From positions 62,001 through 126,000 of the forward strand of contig CAIKND010000106.1 in NCBI GenBank assembly GCA_903828675.1: a DNA stretch of 64,000 bases. Reading direction: 5' to 3'. The notes beneath the pieces were generated by a model that was not told the origin of the DNA, searched no databases, and was given only the letters and a program-made list of their open reading frames with translations. This document shows positions 17,087-26,602 of the stretch, in pieces; within the stretch, counting starts at the first letter, position 1; the number at the start of each line of letters is the position of its first letter. The stretch is from an uncultured Acidobacteriaceae bacterium (GTDB lineage: Bacteria; Acidobacteriota; Terriglobia; Terriglobales; Acidobacteriaceae). The translations under genes and the position numbers were made by a program.

Positions 17087-17452
17087 CTAGCACGGATAAG
17101 TCAGATGGTCTCCGTTGGCAGAGATGCCAATATCCAGACAACGCCACTTCCATCGAAACTCAGCCGTTACTTTACCGGTTGCGGACGGTATCGACCAGCT
17201 TGAAATGCAGGAGATAAACGGGCCGTCGTCCTTGATCAGCGGCATACGCACACCTTTGATGTGGATCGGCTTACCGTTTGGGTCTACTTCGAAGGCGAAG
17301 ATCGCGGTGAACTGGGCCTCACGCCAGACATCGGCGATGGGAATGGTCGAGCACCAGTGGACCGTGTCCTTTTGCGGCGCCTGCTGTGCAAACGCAACTT
17401 GGGCACTAGAGGCCAGCAGAAGGAAAAACACAAGACTTGTTTTTGCGCTCAT
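17087..17452 (-). CDS. small secreted protein of unknown function
   Basis: 121 residues from ATG 17452 (GGAGG upstream). The signal peptide is KTSLVFFLLLASSAQVAFAQ, with cleavage after AFA or FAQ. The mature part (~100 residues) has four Cys (HWCSTIP, FISCISSW, KWRCLDIG and a C-terminal Cys), which suggests disulphides and an export role. I recognise no family. Confidence 0.75.
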   Translation of the reverse strand: MSAKTSLVFFLLLASSAQVAFAQQAPQKDTVHWCSTIPIADVWREAQFTAIFAFEVDPNGKPIHIKGVRMPLIKDDGPFISCISSWSIPSATGKVTAEFRWKWRCLDIGISANGDHLTYPC

Positions 17453-17484
17453 CCAATCCTCCGGTCCATTCGACACATAATTCG

Positions 17485-17533
17485 AAGCCAGCAGCCAAAA
17501 ACTGAAAGCTAGAGGCTGAAAGCTGGAGGCTCC
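17485..17533. repeat. short imperfect direct repeats upstream of the secreted-protein gene
   Basis: Units of the type CTGAAAGCTAGAGG / CTGAAAGCTGGAGG stand in tandem between cysS and the secreted-protein gene. They resemble in style the tandem element between iscS and iscU and may belong to the same class of acidobacterial intergenic repeat. Confidence 0.5.
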
Positions 17534-17536
17534 TAT

Positions 17537-19015
17537 CTATTTCCGCTTCCAGCGCACGCCGTCCTTCGAGTCTTCCAGAATGATGCCTTTTTCGGCCAGT
17601 TCGTTCCGGATCTGGTCGGCGCGGGAAAAATTGCGCTGCCTTTTTGCCAGTGTACGTTCGGCCACCAGCGCGTCGATCGCCTCATCGGTCAGCGATTCAC
17701 GGCCCACCAGTTCGGGAGCTACATCCGCCTCGCGGCCTGCCTGCACAGCCCATTCAATTGCCTTGCGGGTCGGTTCCGCATCGCTATCTTGAATCACGTC
17801 GAAGACCTTGTCAAAACTGGCCAGAACGCTCAGAATCGCATCCCTATCCCCGGCCAGCAGTTGCCCCTGGTCGATGGCCGTATTGGCTGCGCGCACCAGG
17901 TCGAAGATGGGAGCCCGTGCTTCCGCGGTGTTCAGGTCGTTGGAAAGTGCGGCCAGGTAATCCGCTTGCGCCTTTTTCGCGGCCTCTTGCAGCGCTGGGT
18001 TCTCGCCCGGCGCGTAGTTGCCCGTCTTCAGCCGCTGGCTGAACGTGCGCAGCCGCTCAATGGCGTTGGTAGCCTCGATCAGTCCGTCGAAGGTAAAGTT
18101 GAGCTGGTGCCGGTAGGGCACTGAAATCAGCGCCATGCGAATCGCGGAGGCCTTGTAGCCCTTCAGCAGCAAGTCGCGCAGGGTATAAAAGTTCCCCTCA
18201 CTCTTCGACATCTTGCGTCCGTCCACCAGCAGAAACCGGACATGCATCCAGTGGCGTGCAAAAGTCTTGTGCGTTACGCTCTCGCTCTGGGCAATCTCGT
18301 TCTCGTGATGCGGAAACATCAGGTCTTCGCCGCCCGCATGCAGATCGAAACTCTCGCCCAGGTACTCCATCGCCATGGCCGAACATTCAATATGCCAGCC
18401 TGGGCGGCCCCGCCCAATGGCCGTATCCCACGAGGTTTCGCCCGGTTTGGCGGCCTTCCACAGCGCAAAGTCGCGCGCCGAGTCCTTCTCGTACTCGTCC
18501 ACATCCACGCGGGCGCCGTCTTCCATGCCGCTCAAATCTTTTTTGCTCAGCTTGCCGTATTCCGGAAACGCGGCCAGCCGGAAATACCACGACCCATCCT
18601 CGGTCTGGTAGGCAGCCCCGGCGGCGGCCAGCTTCTGGATCAGCTCCACCATCTTCGGAATATGTTCCGTTGCGCGCGCAAGCTGCTCGGGGCGTTGCAC
18701 CTTCAGCGCTTCCAGGTCCTCAAGGAATGCCAGCTCGAACGGAGCCGTGTACGCGCCAATGGAGATGCCCGCGGCGGTCGCATTGCGGATGATCTTGTCG
18801 TCCACATCCGTAATGTTCATCACGTGCCGCACCTTGGTTCCGGTCAGCAGCAGGAAGCGGCGCAGGATATCGACTGCCAGAAACGTGCGGAAGTTGCCGA
18901 TGTGCCCGAAGTCGTAGACCGTGGGCCCGCAGGCATACATCCGCAGCGCCTTGCCGTCGGAAGGGACAAGATCGTCGAGTTGTCCTGAAAGGGTATTGAA
19001 AAGGCGGAGCGTCAT
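17537..19015 (-). CDS. cysS: cysteinyl-tRNA synthetase
   Basis: 492 residues from ATG 19015. Class I motifs: HIGN within YDFGHIGNFRTFLAVD (HIGH equivalent) and KMSKSEGN. The zinc-ligand Cys in MYACGPTVYD, another in GWHIECSAMAM, and the following HHENE complete the metal site that selects cysteine. It charges tRNA-Cys in the cytoplasm. The C-terminal anticodon-binding part ends in GVRWKRK. Confidence 0.97.
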   Translation of the reverse strand: MTLRLFNTLSGQLDDLVPSDGKALRMYACGPTVYDFGHIGNFRTFLAVDILRRFLLLTGTKVRHVMNITDVDDKIIRNATAAGISIGAYTAPFELAFLEDLEALKVQRPEQLARATEHIPKMVELIQKLAAAGAAYQTEDGSWYFRLAAFPEYGKLSKKDLSGMEDGARVDVDEYEKDSARDFALWKAAKPGETSWDTAIGRGRPGWHIECSAMAMEYLGESFDLHAGGEDLMFPHHENEIAQSESVTHKTFARHWMHVRFLLVDGRKMSKSEGNFYTLRDLLLKGYKASAIRMALISVPYRHQLNFTFDGLIEATNAIERLRTFSQRLKTGNYAPGENPALQEAAKKAQADYLAALSNDLNTAEARAPIFDLVRAANTAIDQGQLLAGDRDAILSVLASFDKVFDVIQDSDAEPTRKAIEWAVQAGREADVAPELVGRESLTDEAIDALVAERTLAKRQRNFSRADQIRNELAEKGIILEDSKDGVRWKRK

Positions 19016-19092
19016 CGTTCGAACTTCTTGCCCAAAAAGTACTGAAATCGGCGGTTTTCGGCCCACTTGATTGTAGCAATACGGGGTTACAT

Positions 19093-20301
19093 TTACCGCC
19101 CCAGCGCCAGCGACGGATCGGCAGAGAGGGACTGGTCGGCGAAATCGCCCGCTTGCAGGCGCGGCCAGGCGGCGGTGGCGATCATGGCGGCGTTGTCTGT
19201 CGAGAGGGCCAGCGTGGGAAAGGCCACCCGGACGTGGCGGCGGGCGGCTTCCGCAGTAAACCGTGCGCGCAGTTCGCGGTTAGCAGCCACGCCGCCGGTC
19301 ACCAGGATGCGCCGCGCCCCCAGCGCCTCGGCGGCGGCGAAGGTCTTCTTCATCAGGTCGCCCACCACGGCGTGCTGGAAGCTGGCAATCAGGTCCAGAG
19401 TGGCCTGAGGACAAAGCGCTAGAGCCTCGGCTTTGGTTTTTGGCGGGGACGGGGGTTGGCCACCTTCGGGCGGGAACAGGCGGGCGGCGCGGGCCTGAGC
19501 CTCCGGGCGCAGGTTGTGGAGTTCCACGTAGCGCAGAACGGCTGTCTTGATCCCCGAAAAAGAGAAAAGAAAATGCGGATCGAGGTTGGCGATCGGTGCT
19601 GTTTTGGCGGCCTTGGTCCGGGGAGCCTTGCCGGTCAAATGCAGCTTGGTCTTGATCTGCGAAAAGGCAAAAGGGACGGCCAGCGGATTGCCGTAGAGCG
19701 CCAGGGCGTCAATCCAGGGGCCGCCGGGATAGCCAAAACCAAGCAGCTTGGCCACCTTGTCGTAAGCCTCGCCGGCGGCGTCGTCCACGGTGCGGCCAAT
19801 GAGTTTATAGGTCCAGACGCTGTGCGCTGGGCGGGCCAGAAACAGGTGAGTGTGGCCGCCGGAGACTACCAGCGCCAGCGCCGTTTCGTCAGGCGATTCC
19901 GTGTCCGGCGTGGATTCCCGCTCGTTTAGCAGCACCGCGTGAATGTGGCCTTCCAGGTGGTTGATGGCGATCAGTGGAATGTTCTGCGCAAAGGCCAGCG
20001 CCTTGGCATAGGTGATGCCCACCAGCAGCGCCCCGGCAAGTCCCGGGCCGCTGGTCACGGCGATGGCGTCCAGGTCGTCGAGCGTGATGTTGGCCTGCGC
20101 CAGCGCACCGCGAACCACGGGAACAATGGCGCGTAGATGCTCGCGGCTGGCCAGTTCTGGGACGACCCCGCCATAGCGCGCATGAGTGGCGATCTGCGAG
20201 GCCACCACCGAGGAGAGAGTGCGGCAGCCGCGTTCAACCACGGCGGCGGCAGTCTCGTCGCAGGAGGATTCGATGGCTAAGATGAGGCCGCTACCATGCA
20301 T
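19093..20301 (-). CDS. tsaD: tRNA N6-adenosine threonylcarbamoyltransferase
   Basis: 402 residues of the Kae1/TsaD ASKHA fold. It opens with [17 protein letters not shown]; the metal-binding His pair is in [44 protein letters not shown] and [11 protein letters not shown] follow. It makes the t6A37 modification of ANN-reading tRNAs together with TsaBCE. A ~60-residue Pro/Lys-rich insert (about residues 205-275) makes it longer than the usual ~340 residues. It is divergent from cca. Confidence 0.96.
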   Translation of the reverse strand: MHGSGLILAIESSCDETAAAVVERGCRTLSSVVASQIATHARYGGVVPELASREHLRAIVPVVRGALAQANITLDDLDAIAVTSGPGLAGALLVGITYAKALAFAQNIPLIAINHLEGHIHAVLLNERESTPDTESPDETALALVVSGGHTHLFLARPAHSVWTYKLIGRTVDDAAGEAYDKVAKLLGFGYPGGPWIDALALYGNPLAVPFAFSQIKTKLHLTGKAPRTKAAKTAPIANLDPHFLFSFSGIKTAVLRYVELHNLRPEAQARAARLFPPEGGQPPSPPKTKAEALALCPQATLDLIASFQHAVVGDLMKKTFAAAEALGARRILVTGGVAANRELRARFTAEAARRHVRVAFPTLALSTDNAAMIATAAWPRLQAGDFADQSLSADPSLALGR

Positions 20302-20359
20302 CCTTCTAGTTTAGCGGCTCGAATCTTGGCGGTCTGGAGGATTACTCTCAAGCAAAGAT

Positions 20360-21742
20360 ATGTTTCCGGCTACCAGGCAATTCGAAGCGGCTCTCGGGGT
20401 GTTGAGAGAACTGCGCGCCGCGGGGCATGAGGCCTTTCTCGCCGGCGGATGCGTGCGCGATCTGCTGTTGGGCCGCGACCCGATGGACTGCGACGTGGCC
20501 ACCAGCGCGACGCCGGACGTAGTTTTGGCGCTGTTTCCGCGGACGTTTGCCGTGGGGGCTCACTTCGGAGTCGTCCTTGTCGCCGATGGCGATGAGGAGG
20601 GCTATTTGACCACCGAAGTGGCGACGTTTCGCTCCGATGGCGCCTATTCCGACGGCCGCCATCCCGACGCCGTCAAGTACACAAAAAGCGCCGAAGAGGA
20701 TGTAAAGCGCCGGGACTTCACCATCAACGGATTGCTTCTTGACCCGCTCAGCAACACGACCGATCTGCGCTCTGCGGTCATCGATTTTGTCGGTGGAGTT
20801 GCGGACCTGGATGCCGGACTGGTGCGCGCAATCGGCAAGCCCGAGGAGCGTTTTCTCGAAGATCATCTGCGTATGCTGCGCGGTGTCCGCTTCGCCGCGC
20901 GATTTGGGTTTGCGCTGGAGCCGGGCACCGCACGCGCCATGCGTTCTCTGGCCGCACGCATCGACGCGGTGAGTCGGGAGCGTGTGCGCGACGAACTGAC
21001 CAAGATGCTCACCGAGGGGCAGGCGCGGCGGGCCTTCGAACTGCTGGACGAGACAGGCCTTCTCGCCGAGGTGCTGCCGGAAGTGGCGCGGATGAAGGGA
21101 GTCGAGCAGCCGCCGCAGTTTCATCCCGAGGGCGATGTCTGGGTGCACACCCTGGGGCTGCTCGGTCAGCTTGAAGCGGGTTGCTCCATGACGCTGGCCT
21201 GGGGTGCTCTGCTGCACGACGTCGGCAAGCCGCCCACATTCCGCCGGGCCCCCGACCGTATCCGTTTTGACGGGCACGTCGATGTAGGTATCGCGGTGGC
21301 GGCTGACATCTGCAGGCGCTTCCGGTTTTCAAATGAGGAAGCGCGGCAGGTGCTGGCGCTGGTCGAAAACCACATGCGCTTTATGGATGCCAAACGCATG
21401 AAGACCTCCACGCTCAAGCGGTTTTTCAGGCTCGACAGGTTCCAAGAGCATCTTGCCCTGCATCGCATGGATTGCCTCGCGGGCAGCGGATTTCTGGACA
21501 ACTGGGAGTTCATGCGCGAGCAGTGGCTGGCCATGCCGGAAGAGACGGTCAGGCCGCAGCCGCTTATCACTGGCCGCGAGCTGATTGCCGCCGGCTACAA
21601 GCCTGGGGCCGGGTTCAAAGAGATGCTGCGGATGGTCGAGGACGCGCAACTGGAAGGCGCGATTGGGACAGCAGATGAAGCATTGACGCTGGTTCGAGAG
21701 CGGTTCAGGAGCAGCGAGGAATTGGGAGGAAGCCCACCTTGA
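20360..21742 (+). CDS. cca: CCA tRNA nucleotidyltransferase/poly(A) polymerase family with HD domain
   Basis: 460 residues. The head has FLAGGCVRDLLLGRDPMDCDVATSA, with the catalytic D-x-D as DCD, then RRDFTINGLLLDP and EDHLRMLRGVRFAARFGF. A C-terminal HD metal site is in WGALLHDVGKPPTFRR. It adds or repairs the CCA end of tRNAs, and the HD part may hold phosphohydrolase activity. CCA and PcnB members cannot be separated with certainty from sequence. Encoded CCA in the local tRNA-Val is consistent with a repair role. Confidence 0.9.
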   Translation: MFPATRQFEAALGVLRELRAAGHEAFLAGGCVRDLLLGRDPMDCDVATSATPDVVLALFPRTFAVGAHFGVVLVADGDEEGYLTTEVATFRSDGAYSDGRHPDAVKYTKSAEEDVKRRDFTINGLLLDPLSNTTDLRSAVIDFVGGVADLDAGLVRAIGKPEERFLEDHLRMLRGVRFAARFGFALEPGTARAMRSLAARIDAVSRERVRDELTKMLTEGQARRAFELLDETGLLAEVLPEVARMKGVEQPPQFHPEGDVWVHTLGLLGQLEAGCSMTLAWGALLHDVGKPPTFRRAPDRIRFDGHVDVGIAVAADICRRFRFSNEEARQVLALVENHMRFMDAKRMKTSTLKRFFRLDRFQEHLALHRMDCLAGSGFLDNWEFMREQWLAMPEETVRPQPLITGRELIAAGYKPGAGFKEMLRMVEDAQLEGAIGTADEALTLVRERFRSSEELGGSPP

Positions 21743-21760
21743 GGAAAGTGGTCGTCGGGT

Positions 21761-22468
21761 TCAATGCCCGCGGCGGCCGAGATAGTCGGCGATCCAGCCG
21801 ATTATGAATCCGAGGATTCCGCTTACGATGACCACGGCCACGTGCCAAACGATCACATGAATCGCCTTTAGATTCGGGCAATGCAATTCGAGCATGCCCA
21901 GACCGGTAAGGCCCGCCAGCGTGCCCGCGGCAATTCCCGCCATGCCCCTCTCCATCACAAAGCCACGGCGCAGGATGAGGGCTGCGATCAGGCCGGTGGG
22001 GATCGCCACACTCAATCCTGCGATCAGGCAAGGCACTCCTTGGTGTACGAATCTGAGAGTGCTGTAATCGTGGAAGAGAAGTGAGAAAAGAACGGGAAAT
22101 GCACCGGCGGAGAGGAGCAGCGCGATTGCTCCCAGGTGCGATCCGGCGGCGGGGCGCATTTCTCGGGCGCACGCCGCCGCAGCCAGCCAGGCGGCCGCGA
22201 CCAGCACTGGGAAGATGAGTACGCGCTGGAACTGGCTAAGTACGCGAATTCCGTACAGGCCAGGAGGCAATGCGCCCCCTACAGCGAAAATGGCGAATAG
22301 AGCCAGCAAGGCCAGCGTGAAAACCCAAAGCGGAGCCAGCGGCCGGACCGGGCGCAGGTTACTAAGGACGGTGCTGCGGATTCTCTGAACGGCCGCGCGG
22401 CCGGCATCTGGAGGAAGGGCGCGTTGGGCGGCTTGGGCGAGGATATTGTCGATAGGGTCTGGCTTCAT
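21761..22468 (-). CDS. NrsF-type (DUF1109-like) membrane anti-sigma factor
   Basis: 235 residues with six predicted membrane helices after a ~45-residue cytoplasmic N-terminus (DPIDNILAQAAQRALPPDAG) that would contact the sigma factor. The late motif LELHCPNLKAIHVIVWHVAVV matches the conserved C-P-x5-H-x3-WH signature of NrsF-like anti-sigma factors. It overlaps the upstream ECF sigma gene by 4 bp, which fits a sigma/anti-sigma pair. Confidence 0.75.
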   Translation of the reverse strand: MKPDPIDNILAQAAQRALPPDAGRAAVQRIRSTVLSNLRPVRPLAPLWVFTLALLALFAIFAVGGALPPGLYGIRVLSQFQRVLIFPVLVAAAWLAAAACAREMRPAAGSHLGAIALLLSAGAFPVLFSLLFHDYSTLRFVHQGVPCLIAGLSVAIPTGLIAALILRRGFVMERGMAGIAAGTLAGLTGLGMLELHCPNLKAIHVIVWHVAVVIVSGILGFIIGWIADYLGRRGH

Positions 22469-23052
22469 GTTGTCCTCACTCTGCTGCCAAGAACATCGCG
22501 CAGCTTTTCGTACGCTCGATGCGCCTTCTGTTTTACCGATCCAGCGCTGGAAGATGTGGCGCGCGCGACTTCCTCAACGGTCATTCCGGAAACCTTGAGC
22601 ATGACGATCACTTCACGCTGGCTGGCGGGCAAACCGGCAAGCATCTCATCCAAACCGGGAATGCCACTATTGGAACTCTCAGGCTGCGAACCTGCATGGG
22701 TCGCAGCAGTCTCAGGCAGCACGTCTACCTGCATCTCGCGGAGTTCCACGCGCCGCGCCTTGCGATAATTGTCCAGGCCAGTGTGGCGGGCGATGGAAAA
22801 GATCCAGGGCAAAACAGCTTCGCCCGTCCGATAAGTGTGGCGCGCCTTGTGTATCCGCATCCAAGTGTCCTGCAACAGATCGTCGGCAAATCTCCGGTTC
22901 GCGGCCTGAACCAGGAAATAGCGAAGCAGCAGGGGGCTCACCCTTTCGATTAGAGCCGTGGCCGCTTCCTCATCCGCCTGCTGGTAGCCGGACATTAGCG
23001 ACTCGAGCCCCAGCAACGGCGCCGCATCGGACGCCGAAGGAGTGGGCATCAT
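22465..23052 (-). CDS. ECF sigma factor
   Basis: About 195 residues from ATG 23052 (AGAGG upstream; a GTG at 23094 is an alternative). Sigma2 region: RRFADDLLQDTWMRIHKARHTYRTGEAVLPWIFSIARHTGLDNYRKARR. Sigma4: LPASQREVIVMLKVSGMTVEEVARATSSSAGSVKQKAHRAYEKLR. It would direct RNA polymerase to a stress or envelope regulon when released by the NrsF-like partner. The target promoters are not visible. Confidence 0.92.
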   Translation of the reverse strand: MMPTPSASDAAPLLGLESLMSGYQQADEEAATALIERVSPLLLRYFLVQAANRRFADDLLQDTWMRIHKARHTYRTGEAVLPWIFSIARHTGLDNYRKARRVELREMQVDVLPETAATHAGSQPESSNSGIPGLDEMLAGLPASQREVIVMLKVSGMTVEEVARATSSSAGSVKQKAHRAYEKLRDVLGSRVRTT

Positions 23053-23187
23053 GGGATCCTCTTGGGTCCGCGGGGACGCGGTCGAGATCTTCACTTCCCA
23101 TTATGCCCGCGTCCGCCAGCGGCGTGGGCTTTTCTTTTGCAGAAACGTCCACGCCGCACCCTGTCCATTGATCCATCTGCGTTTTCG

Positions 23188-24207
23188 TTAGTCGTCTCCC
23201 GGAATGATGGCGACGCCGTTGGTTCTGGGGGTGGTGGCAACGCCGGCCAGGTTGAGGTTGCCGTCTCCGTCCACCTTGAAGATAGAGAGGTGAGAGACCG
23301 TCCCGGCTCCGTCGATCACCGCCACCAACCCCGCCTTGTACGCGATGTCGGTTGGACTGCCATTCAATGTCGCGGCCACTGCGGCCTGCTGCACGATCTT
23401 GTTGCCGTATGCCAGGTAGCGCGAAATGCTCTTGCTGGGGGAATTGGAAGAGAACAGATACGGCCCGTCCAGCGCGACCCAGCAAGGAGCGTGCTGCGTG
23501 CCGGAACCGGTCACCGTGACAACAGCGTCGCGGCGCACCAGGCTGATCTCGTCGGCATGGGCAATGGTTACGTATGCGTCGTTGCCCCGGGTAACAAGCC
23601 CAAATGGAGCGCTTACGTTGGCGGGAATGTTCTGGACCAGCGTAGCCGCGCCGGTGACAGCTTTGTCGGCGGTAAGGTCGACGGTCTCGATGGCGTTGCT
23701 CTTCTCAGAGATGATCAATTGTGTACCCAGGACGCCTACCTGCGCGGCCGAGCCGTCTGCCTTGAAGAGCATCGCGATGCCATCGGGGCTCGAAGCGACG
23801 CCGTAGTCGAAGATCTGGTGCGATTCGACCTTGGTTGTTCCGAGCACGTAAAGGTGGTTGTGCCCAAATGCCACGCTCAGAGGGCTGGATGCGGTCGGGA
23901 TCACTTGTTTCAGTTCAAAGCCATCGTTGGACCTCTGAAAGATGGAAACGGACTGAGAACCGAAGTTGACAACCGCGAGTTGGTCGCGCCATGAGGCGAT
24001 GCCGCCGGAGTTCCCGCTGGCCCCGCCCTCGCCGCCTGTAGCCACGGTTTGCGTGAGAATGCCGGAGGCGTCGTAGACAAGCAGTTGGTTCGTGGCTGCA
24101 TTTGAGGCTGTCACGACGAGGGTTTGCCGGTCCTGATTCTGGGCAGGGAGGGTGGAAGCGGTTCCGAGCAAGAGGGCGAGGGCGCTGACGTAGTAGAAGC
24201 TCTTCAT
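23188..24207 (-). CDS. secreted beta-propeller-like protein
   Basis: 339 residues from ATG 24207 (GGAGA upstream). A signal peptide KSFYYVSALALLLGTASTLPAQ comes first, followed by repeated ~45-residue blade-like units (for example QLAVVNFGSQSVSIFQ, HLYVLGTTKVESHQIF, GTQLIISEKSNAIETVDL, DAYVTIAHADEISLV, YLFSSNSPSKSISRYL). This resembles YVTN/lactonase-type propellers. It is probably periplasmic or extracellular. Substrate unknown. Confidence 0.75.
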   Translation of the reverse strand: MKSFYYVSALALLLGTASTLPAQNQDRQTLVVTASNAATNQLLVYDASGILTQTVATGGEGGASGNSGGIASWRDQLAVVNFGSQSVSIFQRSNDGFELKQVIPTASSPLSVAFGHNHLYVLGTTKVESHQIFDYGVASSPDGIAMLFKADGSAAQVGVLGTQLIISEKSNAIETVDLTADKAVTGAATLVQNIPANVSAPFGLVTRGNDAYVTIAHADEISLVRRDAVVTVTGSGTQHAPCWVALDGPYLFSSNSPSKSISRYLAYGNKIVQQAAVAATLNGSPTDIAYKAGLVAVIDGAGTVSHLSIFKVDGDGNLNLAGVATTPRTNGVAIIPGDD

Positions 24208-24596
24208 CTGTGTCTCCATTGATAGGGGAAGTCCCGCCGCGGCGCCGTAGGAAATGCCCCGGATGAGGACAGGCCCTGCAGTTTCGGCGGTCACTTGCAG
24301 GTTCGCCTCAGCGGAGGGAAAAGTTACGGTGCGCGCCAAATATTTTATTGCGGGCCTGGCACAGGCGGCGCCGGACCTGAAGGTGGGGATCGCCTATTCA
24401 CGGACAATGCGCATCTTTGTTCGCGAGGATTACGCAGATGTGCGAATGAGACGTTAATGCGGGTTCAGAGGCGAATTCCCATAATGTGATGTGGCGCACT
24501 GCCAAGTGTGATGGTGAATGAGATAAAAAAGGTGAGCCCTTTCGGGCGGTGAACCGGTTTTGAGCGCGTCAATTCCCCAAGGAAAGCGAGAAAACT
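24208..24596. other. 389-bp divergent intergenic region
   Basis: It lies between the propeller gene (minus) and the DUF4914 gene (plus) and must hold both promoters. No gene is credible. An AAATATTTTATT run at about 24338-24349 and a GCCC-TTTC-GGGC hairpin near 24536-24547 are the only features noted. Confidence 0.5.
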
Positions 24597-26573
24597 ATGA
24601 GCACTTCGGCGGCTGACGGGAAACTTGTCGATTTTCAGGCTTGCTGGGCGGATATGGATTTGCCTGCCGCTGTTAAGGAAGTGCTGAGCGCGGCGCCCCT
24701 GGTGCAGACCCCGGAGACGCGCGGCCAATTGATGGATTGGGCGCTCGGGCGCGCCACCGGGGAGACGGATTGGACCTTGGGCAATCGCGAGGACCATGGG
24801 CAATATGAGGCCGTCTTTCTGACGCCGGGCATGGGACGGATTGCCGAGGCGGTGGTCACCAAGGCGCGCAATGGCCTTGCCATCAACTTTCCTGATCCGG
24901 CCATGCGCCGGCGCGATCCCGATGCAATGGTCATCGGGGACAAGTTGCCCACCGACAAGCCGACCTACGAGGAGCGGTTTGGCGAGACCTTCGAAAAGAC
25001 CCGGCAGGAGACGCTGGACTGGCTGAAAACTCAGGAGTTGGTGGCCATGCCGTTCTATGCCGGCACCGATGCGCTGGGGTATGGATCCTTGCTGATTGTG
25101 CCGCGGCAGGCCGCATTTTTTGCCGCAGCTCTGGGCGACTTGCAGGGGATGATTCCGCGCAACCAGGTTCCAGCCGGCTTCAGCATTACCGGCGGAGTCT
25201 TGTTCGTTGCGCCCCCCTTCCGCCATACCCACTTTGGAGGACGCCAGGTGGTTGTGCACCAGCGCACAGAGACCCACCAGGAAGTGTTTGCCTACAATCT
25301 CTATCCGGGTCCAAGCGCGAAAAAGGGCGTGTACTCCATGCTGCTGGACAAGGGCGAGCGCGAAGGCTGGACCACCAACCACTGCGCGGCGGTGGCCGTG
25401 GTTACGCCTTATGAGAACCAGTTGATTCTGATGCACGAAGGCGCCAGCGGCGGCGGCAAAAGCGAAATGACCGAGCACATCCACCGCATGGAGGACGGAC
25501 GCCTCTTGCTCGGCCGCAACGTGGTCACCCACGAAGAGCGGACGCTGAACCTGCCCGAGGCCTGCCACCTGCGGCCCATCGCCGACGACATGGCATGCGC
25601 GCATCCAAAAATTCAAGGCAACAGCAAGCGGCTCACCGTGGCCGACGCTGAGAACGGCTGGTTTGTGCGCGTCGACCACATCCATAGCTACGGCACGGCG
25701 CCCAATCTCGAGCGGCTATGCATCGACCCCCCCGAGCCCCTGATTTTTCTCAACCACTACATTGTGCCCGGCGGCACCTGCCTTACCTGGGAACACGTCG
25801 AAGACGCACCGGGGAAGCTCTGCCCGAATCCGCGAGTGATCCTGCCGCGCCGCATGCTCGAAGACATTCTGGACGGGCCGCAGCGCGTGGACGTGCGCAG
25901 CTTTGGCGTGCGCTGCCCTCCGACCCACAAGGGAAGCCAGCTCTACGGAATTCTGGCCATGCTGCATGTGCTCAGCCCGGCGCTCGCCTTCCTGTGGCGC
26001 CTGGTGGCCCCGCGCGGACATGCCAACCCGAGCATTCAAACGCAGAAATCCAAAGAGATGCAGTCCGAGGGCGTTGGCTCCTACTGGGCTTTTGCCACCG
26101 GCCGTCGCGTGGACCAGGCGAACCTGCTGCTCCGCCAGATAGTCGATACGCCCGAGACCCGCTATGTGCTCTTGCCCAACCAGCACATCGGCGCGTGGAA
26201 GGTGGGCTTCATGGCCGAGTGGATGGCGCGCGAGTACCTGGCGCGGCGAGGCAGCGCGAAGTTTGCACGCGAGCAGGTGGGCGAGGCAATCTGCCCGCTG
26301 TTGGGATATATCCCGCACCAGTTGAGGATTGAGGGCTCCATGATCCCGCGCGTGTTTCTCGCGGTCGAAGAGCAGATCCAGGGCGGAATGGACGTGTATG
26401 AAGAGGGCGCGCGCCAGTGGCGGGAGTTTTTTGCAAAGGAACTCACGCAGTTCCTGGTGCCGGAACTCGATCCACTCGGGAAGAAGATCATCGAGGCGTG
26501 TCTTGACGGAGCACATCAGGAGGATTACCGCCGCCTGATTCCGCATCCGATGTTCCGCGACGACGGGCTGTAA
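24597..26573 (+). CDS. DUF4914 family protein with P-loop
   Basis: 658 residues. A clear Walker-A-like loop GASGGGKSEM lies at about residue 285, preceded by QLILMHEGASG, as in phosphoenolpyruvate-carboxykinase-like and HPr-kinase-like P-loop folds. Other conserved-looking blocks are YVLLPNQHIGAWKVGFMAEW and GSYWAFATGRRVDQANLLL. The family is known as DUF4914 and has no settled function. The fold hints at a nucleotide-dependent kinase or carboxykinase. It is cytoplasmic and stands alone. Confidence 0.75.
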   Translation: MSTSAADGKLVDFQACWADMDLPAAVKEVLSAAPLVQTPETRGQLMDWALGRATGETDWTLGNREDHGQYEAVFLTPGMGRIAEAVVTKARNGLAINFPDPAMRRRDPDAMVIGDKLPTDKPTYEERFGETFEKTRQETLDWLKTQELVAMPFYAGTDALGYGSLLIVPRQAAFFAAALGDLQGMIPRNQVPAGFSITGGVLFVAPPFRHTHFGGRQVVVHQRTETHQEVFAYNLYPGPSAKKGVYSMLLDKGEREGWTTNHCAAVAVVTPYENQLILMHEGASGGGKSEMTEHIHRMEDGRLLLGRNVVTHEERTLNLPEACHLRPIADDMACAHPKIQGNSKRLTVADAENGWFVRVDHIHSYGTAPNLERLCIDPPEPLIFLNHYIVPGGTCLTWEHVEDAPGKLCPNPRVILPRRMLEDILDGPQRVDVRSFGVRCPPTHKGSQLYGILAMLHVLSPALAFLWRLVAPRGHANPSIQTQKSKEMQSEGVGSYWAFATGRRVDQANLLLRQIVDTPETRYVLLPNQHIGAWKVGFMAEWMAREYLARRGSAKFAREQVGEAICPLLGYIPHQLRIEGSMIPRVFLAVEEQIQGGMDVYEEGARQWREFFAKELTQFLVPELDPLGKKIIEACLDGAHQEDYRRLIPHPMFRDDGL

Positions 26574-26602
26574 GGGCAGAGCCCGGTTGCAGCCGGCCGA
26601 TA

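Noticed and set aside
24465-25685. 406-codon minus-strand frame over the DUF4914 gene
   Set aside because: Antisense shadow; the plus-strand frame has a family match, P-loop and sensible start.
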